From contig NZ_JAACYS010000010.1 in the NCBI RefSeq assembly GCF_009996845.1, forward strand, positions 1-61,605: a stretch of DNA of 61,605 nt. Direction: 5' to 3'. Below, piece by piece: positions 17,465 through 25,730 of the stretch (the first letter of the stretch is position 1; every line of letters begins with the position of its first letter). Under the pieces are notes generated by a model. That model searched no databases and had not been told where the DNA came from. It was given only the letters and a program-made list of their open reading frames with translations. This DNA is from Pallidibacillus pasinlerensis (lineage in GTDB: Bacteria; Bacillota; Bacilli; Bacillales; Caldibacillaceae). The translations under genes and the position numbers were made by a program.

Positions 17465-18682
17465 ATGAAGAAAAAGTTTATGCTACTTCTTATGTCTATC
17501 TTCCTAGTTGGAATGTTAGCAGCGTGTGGAGGTAGCACTACTAGCGGAGGAGGAAGTTCATCTGGAGGTGAATCAGGTTCTGATTCAGGTTCAGGTGGCG
17601 ATGATGGCGATACAATCAAAATTGGTTTGAACTTCGAATTGTCTGGTCCAGTTGCGTCTTATGGTTCTTCTGATGCTGAAGGTGCTGAACTTGCCATTGA
17701 AGAAATTAATGCTAATGGTGGAATTTTAGGTAAACAAATTGAAGTAATTAAACAAGATAACAAATCTGAAACTCAAGAAGCAGTTGCCATTGCCACTAGA
17801 CTTACAAGCCAAGATAAAGTACTTGCAATAATTGGTTCAGCTACAAGTGGTAATACAATTGCCCAAGTACAAATTGCTAACGATACGAAAACACTTTTAC
17901 TTACACCTTCAGGAACAGCACCTAACGTTACGGAAAATGAGGATGGTTCAATCAATGAATATGTCTTCCGTACATCTTACATTGATCCATTTCAAGGTAC
18001 AGTAGCAGCAAACTTTGCTCTTGATGAATTAGGAGTTAAAACAGCTGCAATTTACAATGACAATGCAAGTGACTATGCGAAAGGACTTGCAGATGCCTTT
18101 AAAGAAACTTTTGAAGCTGGCGGAGGAACAATTGTAGCAGAAGAATCTTATGTTGCTGGTGATACTGATTTCCGTTCTACTTTAACTAATATTAAATCTG
18201 CTGATCCTGAGTTTATCTTTATTCCTGGATACTATGAGGAAGTTGGATTAATTGTTAAACAAGCCCGTGAATTAGAAATTACTGTTCCACTTATGGGTGC
18301 TGACGGTTGGGATTCACCAAAACTTGTTGAACTAGCCGGCGCTGTAAACTTAAATAATACATTTATTACAAACCACTATTCATCTCAAGACCCTGATGAA
18401 AGAATTCAAGATTTCGTAAAGCGCTTTGAGGAGAAATTCGGTAAAAAACCTGACTCCTTTAATGCTCTAGGTTATGATACAGTCTACTTCTTAGCAGATG
18501 CAATTGAACGTGCAGGAAGTACTGACCCTGAAGCAGTTAAAAACGCACTAAAAGAAACTGAAAATCTAGAACTGGTAACAGGAACAATCACCGTTGATGA
18601 AAAACATAATCCGATCAAATCAGCTACAATTTTAGAATATGTTGACGGAGAACAAACTTTCCGTACAAAAGTTGAGCCATAA
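17465..18682 (+). CDS. livJ: Branched-chain amino-acid ABC transporter, substrate-binding lipoprotein
   Basis: A 405-residue periplasmic-binding-type lipoprotein of the Leu/Ile/Val family. A signal peptide ends in the lipobox LAAC (Cys about residue 21), followed by a Gly/Ser/Asp-rich linker to about residue 48. The binding fold shows IKIGLNFELSGPVASYGSSDAEGAELAIEEINANGG, the GSATSG ligand contact region and the YDTVYFLADAIERAG signature. It should be tethered outside the membrane and feed amino acids to LivHM. RBS AAAGGGGG precedes ATG 17465. It is the first gene of livJHMGF and is followed by a stem-loop. Confidence 0.9.
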   Translation: MKKKFMLLLMSIFLVGMLAACGGSTTSGGGSSSGGESGSDSGSGGDDGDTIKIGLNFELSGPVASYGSSDAEGAELAIEEINANGGILGKQIEVIKQDNKSETQEAVAIATRLTSQDKVLAIIGSATSGNTIAQVQIANDTKTLLLTPSGTAPNVTENEDGSINEYVFRTSYIDPFQGTVAANFALDELGVKTAAIYNDNASDYAKGLADAFKETFEAGGGTIVAEESYVAGDTDFRSTLTNIKSADPEFIFIPGYYEEVGLIVKQARELEITVPLMGADGWDSPKLVELAGAVNLNNTFITNHYSSQDPDERIQDFVKRFEEKFGKKPDSFNALGYDTVYFLADAIERAGSTDPEAVKNALKETENLELVTGTITVDEKHNPIKSATILEYVDGEQTFRTKVEP

Positions 18683-18698
18683 AAAATATTTAAAACCT

Positions 18699-18721
18699 GG
18701 GAGGTGCTTTCCTCCCTTTTT
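18699..18721 (+). terminator. Intra-operon stem-loop after livJ
   Basis: GGGAGG (18699-18704) pairs with CCTCCC (18711-18716) with a 6-nt loop and five T after. Such elements after a binding-protein gene often stop part of transcription and stabilise the upstream message, making binding protein more abundant than permease. Confidence 0.75.
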
Positions 18722-18816
18722 CATCTCAATAAAAGAGTATTTAAAGGCTATGTAAAGCTGTAGCTTCATTTATAAAGTTTTCTCGAAGGAATCCATCAAG
18801 AAAAGGAGTGAGAATT

Positions 18817-19692
18817 TTGGAATGGATCCAGCAATTAGTTAACGGAATTTCTTTAGGTAGTATTTATGCACTAATTGCACTCGGATACACAATGGTTTAC
18901 GGAATTATAAAATTGCTTAACTTTGCCCACGGTGAAGTCTTTATGATTGGTGCTTTTACAGGTTTTTACGGCATCACTTTTTTAAATTTAAGTTTTATCC
19001 CTGCACTTATATTAGCAATGGTTGTTTGTTCAATTCTCGGTATGCTTATTGAACGGGTTGCATATAGACGTTTACGCCGCTCAACACGTATTGCAGCATT
19101 AATTACTGCAATTGGGGTATCGCTATTCATTCAATATGTAATGATTTATTTTCGAGGAGCTACACCTGAAGCCTATCCTGATATCGTACCAAGGCAAAAT
19201 ATTGAGTTTTTAGGGATTAAGTTTAATTCACAAGCACTCTTTATTTTACTTATTACGATTATCCTTATGATTCTTTTACAATATATCGTCCATCGAACAA
19301 AAATGGGCAAAGCGATGAGAGCCGTGTCCTTAGATATGGATGCTGCTAGACTTATGGGAATTAATGTAGACAATACGATTTCAGCTACCTTTGCAATAGG
19401 GTCAGCCTTAGCGGGGGCAGCTGGGGTAATTTTCGGAATGTATTATACAAGTATCGATCCTCTTATGGGACTATTACCTGGGATAAAAGCCTTTGTCGCT
19501 GCTGTTTTAGGAGGAATCGGAATTATCCCTGGTGCGATGGTTGGTGGATTTATTCTTGGAATCGTTGAAACTGGCGTTAGTGCATTAGGCTATTCGAACT
19601 GGCGAGACGCCGCAGCATTTATTATTCTCATTCTTATTCTAATCTTTAGACCATCAGGCATCTTTGGCAAAAATACACGGGAGAAAGTGTAG
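18817..19692 (+). CDS. livH: Branched-chain amino-acid ABC transporter permease LivH
   Basis: A 291-residue inner-membrane permease with about eight hydrophobic helices. It has the LivH start pattern LVNGISLGSIYALIALGYTMVYGIIKLLNFAHGE and the conserved cytoplasmic loop MRAVSLDMDAARLMGIN that contacts the ATPases. The TTG start at 18817 sits 9 nt after AAAAGGAG; the GTG at 18808 directly abuts that site and is unlikely to be used. LivM follows 9 bp after the stop. Confidence 0.9.
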   Translation: MEWIQQLVNGISLGSIYALIALGYTMVYGIIKLLNFAHGEVFMIGAFTGFYGITFLNLSFIPALILAMVVCSILGMLIERVAYRRLRRSTRIAALITAIGVSLFIQYVMIYFRGATPEAYPDIVPRQNIEFLGIKFNSQALFILLITIILMILLQYIVHRTKMGKAMRAVSLDMDAARLMGINVDNTISATFAIGSALAGAAGVIFGMYYTSIDPLMGLLPGIKAFVAAVLGGIGIIPGAMVGGFILGIVETGVSALGYSNWRDAAAFIILILILIFRPSGIFGKNTREKV

Positions 19693-19701
19693 GTGAAGAC
19701 G

Positions 19702-20658
19702 ATGAAAATAAGCCGCTTTTGGATATTTTTTATAACCGTACTAATAGTATATGGTATCGGGGAATTTTTAATTGCAACTGGAAGAATTGATTCCTTCTAT
19801 GAGAACCTAATGATTACGATTGCAATTAATATTATTTTAGCAGTCAGTCTTCATCTAGTAATCGGGATTACAGGACAACTTTCAATCGGTCATGCTGGCT
19901 TTTTTGCAATCGGTGCTTATTTCGCTGCAATTTTTACAATGAATATGGGTCTTCCATTTCCTGTAGCATTAATTTTAGCTGGTATTGTTTCTGCTATTGC
20001 TGGTTTCATTGTCGGTATGCCTTCTTTAAGGTTACGCGGTGACTATTTAGCAATTGCAACCCTTGGGTTTGCAGAAATTATTCGTATAATCTTTTTAAAC
20101 TGGGAATACGTCGGTGGCGCCAGTGGGATGACCGTTACAAAAATGACTACTTGGCAATACTCGTTCATTTTCCTATTAATAACGATTATCGTAATTGCTA
20201 ATTTCACTAACTCCAGACATGGTCGAGCCTGTATTTCTATTCGTGAAGATGAAATTGCAGCTGATTCAATGGGGATAAATACAACATATTATAAAGTATT
20301 AGCCTTTGTAATTGGATCACTTTTTGCTGGAATCGCCGGTGGCTTATATTCTCACAACTTTTACTTTTTACAACCGGTCAATTTTGGCGTGCTTAAATCC
20401 TTTGATATTTTGATTTATGTCGTATTAGGTGGACTTGGTAGTATGTCCGGTGCCATCATTTCTGCGACATTACTAACACTTGTATCTACCTATTTTCAAA
20501 ACTTCCCTGAAATCCGTATGGTTTTATATAGTTTAGTATTAATTATCATTATGTTGTACAGACCACAAGGACTAATGGGGTCAAAAGAAATTACTGACCT
20601 TTTCCGAAGAAAAAAGTCGGTGAAAGGGGGACCACATTATGAAAACATCGGGACTTAA
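19702..20658 (+). CDS. livM: Branched-chain amino-acid ABC transporter permease LivM
   Basis: A 318-residue permease, partner of LivH. It carries the conserved early stretch HLVIGITGQLSIGHAGFFAIGAY, the LRLRGDYLAIATLGFAEIIR motif and the coupling loop SIREDEIAADSMGIN. About ten hydrophobic segments are seen. ATG 19702 has AGGTGA about 6 nt upstream; GTG 19693 is an alternative. Its last 20 bases overlap livG, indicating translational coupling. Confidence 0.9.
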   Translation: MKISRFWIFFITVLIVYGIGEFLIATGRIDSFYENLMITIAINIILAVSLHLVIGITGQLSIGHAGFFAIGAYFAAIFTMNMGLPFPVALILAGIVSAIAGFIVGMPSLRLRGDYLAIATLGFAEIIRIIFLNWEYVGGASGMTVTKMTTWQYSFIFLLITIIVIANFTNSRHGRACISIREDEIAADSMGINTTYYKVLAFVIGSLFAGIAGGLYSHNFYFLQPVNFGVLKSFDILIYVVLGGLGSMSGAIISATLLTLVSTYFQNFPEIRMVLYSLVLIIIMLYRPQGLMGSKEITDLFRRKKSVKGGPHYENIGT

Positions 20659-21436
20659 ACCATTGCTCCAAGTCAATCAACTCGGAATCCAATTTGGAGG
20701 ATTAAAGGCAGTTTCTGAGTTCAATTTACAAATTAATAAAGGCGAATTAATTGGACTAATTGGACCGAACGGTGCTGGAAAAACAACCGTTTTCAATATG
20801 CTTACCGGTGTTTATGAACCGACTGAAGGAGATATTTTATTTGAAGGTAAAAAAATACATGGTCTACCCCCTTATAAAATTACGAGAAGAGGGATTAGTC
20901 GAACCTTCCAAAATATTCGTTTATTCGCAGAGCTGTCCGTTTTAGATAATGTACGAATTGGTTATCATACGATAGCAAAAAATTCCTTATTAAGCTCAAT
21001 TTTTAGATTGCCTGCCCATTTTTCAAATGAAAAAGAAATGAGAGACAAGGCGATTGAGTTTTTAAAAATATTTAACTTAGAGCATTTAAAAGATGAAACA
21101 GCAAAAAACTTGCCCTATGGAATGCAACGTCGTTTGGAAATTGCCCGGGCATTAGCTGCTGGTCCAAAGCTTTTACTATTAGATGAGCCTGCAGCCGGCA
21201 TGAACCCTAAGGAAACAGCAGAATTGATGGATTTAATCGCCTTTATTAGAGAAGAGTTTGATTTAACAATTTTATTAATTGAACATGATATGAAATTAGT
21301 AATGGGAATTTGTGAACGGATTTCCGTATTGGATCATGGTTTGCTCATTGCAGAAGGTTCCCCTGAAGAAATTCGCAATCATCCAAAAGTAATTGAAGCG
21401 TACTTAGGGGAAGAGGTAGGTGAAAATCATGCTTAA
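20639..21436 (+). CDS. livG: Branched-chain amino-acid ABC transporter ATPase LivG
   Basis: A 265-residue ATPase with Walker A GPNGAGKTT (about residues 41-49), signature LPYGMQRRLEIARAL (about 160), Walker B LLLLDEPAAGM, and switch His in IEHDMKLVM. It has the LivG-type insert after the Q-loop (FQNIRLFAELSVLDNV). It pairs with LivF to energise uptake. AAAGGGGG lies before ATG 20639, within the end of livM, and its last codons overlap the livF start. Confidence 0.93.
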   Translation: MKTSGLKPLLQVNQLGIQFGGLKAVSEFNLQINKGELIGLIGPNGAGKTTVFNMLTGVYEPTEGDILFEGKKIHGLPPYKITRRGISRTFQNIRLFAELSVLDNVRIGYHTIAKNSLLSSIFRLPAHFSNEKEMRDKAIEFLKIFNLEHLKDETAKNLPYGMQRRLEIARALAAGPKLLLLDEPAAGMNPKETAELMDLIAFIREEFDLTILLIEHDMKLVMGICERISVLDHGLLIAEGSPEEIRNHPKVIEAYLGEEVGENHA

Positions 21437-22136
21437 AGTAGATAATATTAATGTTTATTATGGCGCTATTCACGCTTTAAAAGGTGTTTCATTAGAAGTA
21501 AATGCCGGTGAAATTGTTACGCTAATTGGGGCTAATGGGGCTGGAAAGAGTACCCTTCTAAAAACATTATCTGGACTGACACGTCCAAAGTCAGGAAATA
21601 TCGAATATGAAGGAAATTCAATCGTTAAAAAAAGAGTCCAAGCAATCGTAAAGGACGGCATTTCCCATGTTCCTGAAGGTCGTCGTGTATTTCCAACGAT
21701 GTCAGTTACGGAGAACTTAGAACTTGGTGCTTTTTTACGAAAAGATAAAAAAGGAATCCAAAAAGATATGGAACACGTCTTCGAATTATTTCCACGACTT
21801 TATGAAAGACGGAAACAATTAGCTGGTACGTTGTCTGGTGGAGAACAACAGATGCTCGCTATCGGTCGTGGGCTTATGGCAAAGCCGAAATTGTTGTTGT
21901 TGGATGAGCCTTCAATGGGATTAGCCCCTTTACTAGTTAAGCAAATTTTTAATATTATTGAAATGATAAATCAAGAAGGAACAACAATTCTTTTAGTTGA
22001 ACAAAATGCAAACATGGCCTTATCTATAGCTAATCGCGCCTATGTTATAGAAACGGGGAAAGTTGTTTTATCCGGAGACGCCAAGGAATTACAAACAAGT
22101 GAATTAGTGCGAGAAGCGTATTTGGGTGGGGCTTAG
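21429..22136 (+). CDS. livF: Branched-chain amino-acid ABC transporter ATPase LivF
   Basis: A 235-residue ATPase: Walker A GANGAGKST, signature LSGGEQQMLAIGRGL, Walker B LLLLDEPSMGL, and switch VEQNANMAL, typical of LivF, which has Gln-Asn after the glutamate in place of His-Asp. ATG 21429 is chosen with AGGTGA about 5 nt upstream; GTG 21420 is also in frame. It is the last gene of the operon and is followed by a strong terminator. Confidence 0.92.
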   Translation: MLKVDNINVYYGAIHALKGVSLEVNAGEIVTLIGANGAGKSTLLKTLSGLTRPKSGNIEYEGNSIVKKRVQAIVKDGISHVPEGRRVFPTMSVTENLELGAFLRKDKKGIQKDMEHVFELFPRLYERRKQLAGTLSGGEQQMLAIGRGLMAKPKLLLLDEPSMGLAPLLVKQIFNIIEMINQEGTTILLVEQNANMALSIANRAYVIETGKVVLSGDAKELQTSELVREAYLGGA

Positions 22137-22151
22137 TTTGGAGAATGGTAA

Positions 22152-22180
22152 AGGGAGCCAGATGTGTCGGCTCCCTTTTT
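22152..22180 (+). terminator. Terminator of the liv operon
   Basis: AGGGAGCC (22152-22159) pairs with GGCTCCCT (22169-22176), followed by TTTT. Confidence 0.9.
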
Positions 22181-22213
22181 AGACGCTCTCGCACCATTTT
22201 CTACATGAGTGAA

Positions 22214-22968
22214 AGCTGTTTATAAACAATATTTGTACGATTACAGTTGTAATTCTGTTTATAGAGGCGGCTTATCAACACTTTTTTAACAATTACAGAT
22301 CAAATTCTGCTTATAGAATCTGTCTATGAACACTTTTTATACAAATGCACATCTATTTCTGTTTATAGAACCTTGCTATGAACACTTCTTTCACAATAGC
22401 ACATCTATTTCTGTTTATAGAACCTGTCTATCAACACTATTTACACAATCACACATCATTTTCTGCTCATAGAACCTGCCTACGAACACTTCTTTCACAA
22501 TAGCAAACCAATTTCTGTTTATAGAACCTGTCTATCAACACTATTTACACAATCACACATCATTTTCTGCTCATAGAACCTGCCTACGAACACTTCTTTC
22601 ACAATAGCAAACCAATTTCTGTTTATAGAACCTACCTAAGAACACATCTTACGCAATCTCACTTCAATTTCTGTTCATAGAACCAGTCTATTAACACTTT
22701 TCACAAAGCCAGCATACAATTTCTGCTTATAGAACCAGTCTATCAACACTTCTTGCACAACCACAGCCCAATTTCTGCTTATAGAACCCGCCTACGAACA
22801 CTTCTTTCACAATAGCAAACCAATTTCTGTTCATAGATCATTCCTATTAACACTTTTTTCAAAACTGCTCATCAATTTCTGTATATAAAATCCACCTATC
22901 AACACTTTAAACAAATACAAACTAAAATTTCTAAATTTACAATGCTCTTAATAACATTTCCATTATTT
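22214..22968. repeat. Array of about 14 degenerate 52-bp tandem repeats
   Basis: The word TTCTG recurs at 22253 and then every 52 bp without a single slip to 22877, and the decayed fourteenth unit TTCTA follows at 22929. A shortened unit precedes at about 22214. Each unit begins TTCTGYTYATAGAACC, followed by CTATSAACACTT and a looser A/C-rich tail ending in CAAT. Units 4-5 (22409-22512) and 6-7 (22513-22616) are identical over 104 bp, showing recent duplication. The last unit runs up to the yunB stop codon. The period is not a multiple of three and no long reading frame exists, so it is non-coding. There are no unique spacers, so it is not CRISPR. It fills the whole gap between livF and yunB. 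Confidence 0.93.
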
Positions 22969-23835
22969 CTACTCCCCACCCCCACTATTTCCTTTCTGAT
23001 CCTGTGGTAAGACAATCGACGGATAAAGCTGACCATTACTATAAAACTGCGGTACTTCTCCCTTCACCTCGCCAGATGCAAGTAAAATGCTTTTCGGAAT
23101 ATACTGAACTTCAGAATTAAAAGGAACGAGCATTTGAACCCCAACTTCAATATGTAACCATATTTCATACCACGAACTATTAATAGAATTATTTTTCACA
23201 ACCGCTTCATAATCTGTTTTTACATCACCGATTGCTTGAAATTCAATAGCAATGTCCGGTCCTAAATTTGCTAGTAACACGTTGTCTGTAATCCGGCCAA
23301 AGGGAACTCGAAAATGAATCCCTTTATCAGAAGCAGGTTTAACTTCGACAACTTCTCCACTTTCAGTAACGATTCTTGTAGAAGTATAGCCATCTTCAAT
23401 TTGATTAATATTATTTAAAATAGTTCTCGTTATACTATTCGATACTTCTAATATTTTTTGTGTATCAAATGCGGTGAGTGTTCCATTCCCTACACCGGTT
23501 GGGACGACCGTAATAATCTCATCTAAACTTAATCCTGCACCCAACTCTTCATTAACAGCTCTTTCCATTAATGAAGTTGCTAAATTAATGGAATATGATT
23601 TTGCATAAACTTCTAAAGTCGGGCGAATTCCTTTGTTCACAATCCATAAACCTACGGACGTAGTAATAAGAAAGAAGACAAATGATAGTAATAATACATA
23701 TTGAAAAGGTAAAGGTTTACCTTCTCTTCGTGGCTTATACTTTTTAGATGGTCTATAGGAACGGCCTACTTTGCCATACAATGGATTAATCTTTCTAAAA
23801 AAATATCCTCTCGGGTAACGTCGAAATTTGACCAT
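22969..23835 (-). CDS. yunB: Sporulation protein YunB
   Basis: A 288-residue protein with a basic N-terminus, one transmembrane helix (about residues 49-70) and an extracytoplasmic domain. Family blocks include SINLATSLMERAVNEEL, EVVEVKPASDKGIHFRVPFGRITDNVLLANLGPDIAIEFQAIGDVKTDYE and GVQMLVPFNSEVQY. YunB is required for efficient sporulation in B. subtilis but has no assigned biochemical role. ATG 23835 has a GGGGGG site 8 nt upstream, held in a hairpin. The C-terminus ends in a Gly-rich tail next to the 52-bp array. Confidence 0.87.
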   Translation of the reverse strand: MVKFRRYPRGYFFRKINPLYGKVGRSYRPSKKYKPRREGKPLPFQYVLLLSFVFFLITTSVGLWIVNKGIRPTLEVYAKSYSINLATSLMERAVNEELGAGLSLDEIITVVPTGVGNGTLTAFDTQKILEVSNSITRTILNNINQIEDGYTSTRIVTESGEVVEVKPASDKGIHFRVPFGRITDNVLLANLGPDIAIEFQAIGDVKTDYEAVVKNNSINSSWYEIWLHIEVGVQMLVPFNSEVQYIPKSILLASGEVKGEVPQFYSNGQLYPSIVLPQDQKGNSGGGE

Positions 23836-23883
23836 AAAAAAATCCCCCCTTACAAATTAAATGTATGCTTGTTTGGAGGGATT
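23836..23883 (-). promoter_or_regulatory. Hairpin/terminator overlapping the yunB ribosome binding site
   Basis: In the minus-strand RNA, AATCCCTCC (23883-23875) pairs with GGGGGGATT (23849-23841) with one G-U pair, and TTTTT follows just before the yunB ATG. It can end yunC transcription, and its 3' arm is also the yunB Shine-Dalgarno. Read-through RNA would be both terminated and closed to ribosomes. Structure seen; role inferred. Confidence 0.65.
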
Positions 23884-23920
23884 TAATATTTTAAAACTAT
23901 ATATTTTATAACAACAATGT

Positions 23921-24220
23921 TTACATTAACAATAACGCATCTTTCCCAATCATACCTTTTTTAATGCCGTAATTTTCAGCTTCAAACGTTACTGATTCTA
24001 GTGGCGCATTTAATAGTTCTTCGATTGTTCGAACACCAACGGCTCTTCCCGCGATAATTTTTCGGTCCTTTAATTTATCATTTAATAATTGAACATCTAA
24101 AGCTCCGCACATTATATATCCTCTCTCACTCATCACAGCGAGTAAGTTTGTTTTAGGTAATTTAACATCGACGGCAATAAACGTACGATCTGCAATTATT
24201 AAAGGTTTGATATTAATCAT
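23921..24220 (-). CDS. yunC: YunC, DUF1805 family protein
   Basis: A 99-residue protein of the DUF1805 family. It shows LPKTNLLAVMSERGYIMCGALDVQLLNDKL followed by AGRAVGVRTIEELLNAPL, with one Cys in the conserved MCGALD block. No biochemical function is known. ATG 24220 follows AAAGGGGCGG. It lies between yunD and yunB as in B. subtilis, 70 bp after the yunD end on the opposite side of the map, transcribed in the same direction. Confidence 0.85.
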   Translation of the reverse strand: MINIKPLIIADRTFIAVDVKLPKTNLLAVMSERGYIMCGALDVQLLNDKLKDRKIIAGRAVGVRTIEELLNAPLESVTFEAENYGIKKGMIGKDALLLM

Positions 24221-24290
24221 GCATCGTCCGCCCCTTTCTTATAATACTTTATGAAAAAGGGGGGCTATACGTGATATGGCAAAAGTCTAA

Positions 24291-25673
24291 TTACCGCTGC
24301 AATGGATACCGTTTTGCTAACGAATACTTCAATAAATCCCGTAAAAATTCCGGTAAAAAGAATTGCTTTTTCGCCCGTTTTAACGTTGGATAAAAACGCC
24401 CAAAGGTAAACATATCGATCGTTGCTACTTTATAAATGCGATCCATTTCCAACGCTTCGCCACCAATTTCAATTTGAATATTGGAACCTTCACCAGTAAT
24501 ATCAATCTGGTCATAAATCACTTTTCCAAAAATTTCACCACGAAAACCGAGCCCTTTAAACTTTAACGTCGTATACTTATCATCAACAGTTTGCACTAGT
24601 AACTCTTTCAATTCTGCACCCGAAAGTTCAACTGTACATGGATTTAATGGATGTGGGCATATACGATGAATATCATAATCTGTTACAATTCCTGCTTGAA
24701 GATCATCTAGCAAAACACCAGCGTTTAGAAAAGAACAGTCCGCTTCACACCATTCCGTTAATGTACTTGCTATTAAATCATTCAAAGGTGAATCATTAAA
24801 CCAATCTATTTCCAACTTTTCCGGTAAAAAGGCGATTGGGTTTAATAATTGTTTTTTGCCTTCCTCATATAAGTTTTCCGCAAAATTTTCTTCTGCTTTC
24901 GCTATAGGCAATTCATCTGCAGGTATTAATTTTGCACACTTTTTCACTAATTCTCGTTGTTTTATATCAAAGACTAACTCAACTTTACCAAGGTTCATCC
25001 CGTACTTTCCTGTGCAGCATATTAACACATCATTAATAATCTTGCCATTTTCCAATACGTGATGGGTATGGGCACCTAAAATAAGATCAACTTGTGGAAA
25101 ATATTGCGCCATTCTCTCATCCTCAGATAAGCCGAGATGGGATAAAACAATTAAAATGTCACATTGGCTACGTACTAAAGGGATTAAATGTTCTAACTCA
25201 GCAAATGGATCCGTCACATTCCAGCCTAATGGTTTATAAAAGCTCGTAAAATTCACGGTAATACCGATAACGCCAATTTTTACACCACTTGCTGTTTCAT
25301 ATATTTGATAAGGTTTAGCCCAATTAGGTCTTTTTCCATTTTCTAAAAATAAATTTGCTAAAATGACATCAAACTTAGCATCGTCATATAAGCTTAATAA
25401 ATCCTCATGAGCTAAAGTAATTCCTTCATTGTTACCAATCGTAACCGCATCAAACTCGCATTCATTTAATAATTGAATATTTCCTTTACCAAGATTTGCC
25501 TCAGTAAAAGGGTGAAAACGATCGATATGATCTCCAATATCAAACAAAAACATCGTTTCATTATTATCTTCGTGAATTTGTCGTTGCCGTGTTACTTCGT
25601 GCTTAATATTTGGCCAAGTTTCAAAATGACTATGAATATCATTCGTATGATAAATTGTAATTTTTTCTATCAT
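24291..25673 (-). CDS. yunD: YunD, 5'-nucleotidase/UshA-like metallophosphoesterase
   Basis: A 460-residue protein with an N-terminal calcineurin-type metallophosphoesterase domain: HTNDIHSH (metal ligands), GDHIDR, GNNEG, LSHLG and GAHTHH. The third motif is GNNEG in place of the usual GNH(E/D), so a catalytic-site His is replaced by Asn. A C-terminal 5'-nucleotidase domain follows (LNDLIASTLTEW, CSFLNAGVLLDDL). No signal peptide is visible, unlike secreted UshA, so it probably acts in the cytoplasm. Substrate unknown, likely a nucleotide. ATG 25673 overlaps the end of a GGGTAGG site. Confidence 0.87.
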   Translation of the reverse strand: MIEKITIYHTNDIHSHFETWPNIKHEVTRQRQIHEDNNETMFLFDIGDHIDRFHPFTEANLGKGNIQLLNECEFDAVTIGNNEGITLAHEDLLSLYDDAKFDVILANLFLENGKRPNWAKPYQIYETASGVKIGVIGITVNFTSFYKPLGWNVTDPFAELEHLIPLVRSQCDILIVLSHLGLSEDERMAQYFPQVDLILGAHTHHVLENGKIINDVLICCTGKYGMNLGKVELVFDIKQRELVKKCAKLIPADELPIAKAEENFAENLYEEGKKQLLNPIAFLPEKLEIDWFNDSPLNDLIASTLTEWCEADCSFLNAGVLLDDLQAGIVTDYDIHRICPHPLNPCTVELSGAELKELLVQTVDDKYTTLKFKGLGFRGEIFGKVIYDQIDITGEGSNIQIEIGGEALEMDRIYKVATIDMFTFGRFYPTLKRAKKQFFLPEFLRDLLKYSLAKRYPLQR

Positions 25674-25730
25674 TCATACCTACCCTCAATTTCAAATCAA
25701 AGCACCTGAGTATACCAGGTAGATTTTAAC

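Noticed and set aside
22253-22968. 52-bp array as a CRISPR array
   Set aside because: The whole unit is homologous between copies; there are no unique spacers of constant length, no cas genes nearby, and the repeat is longer and more degenerate than CRISPR repeats.
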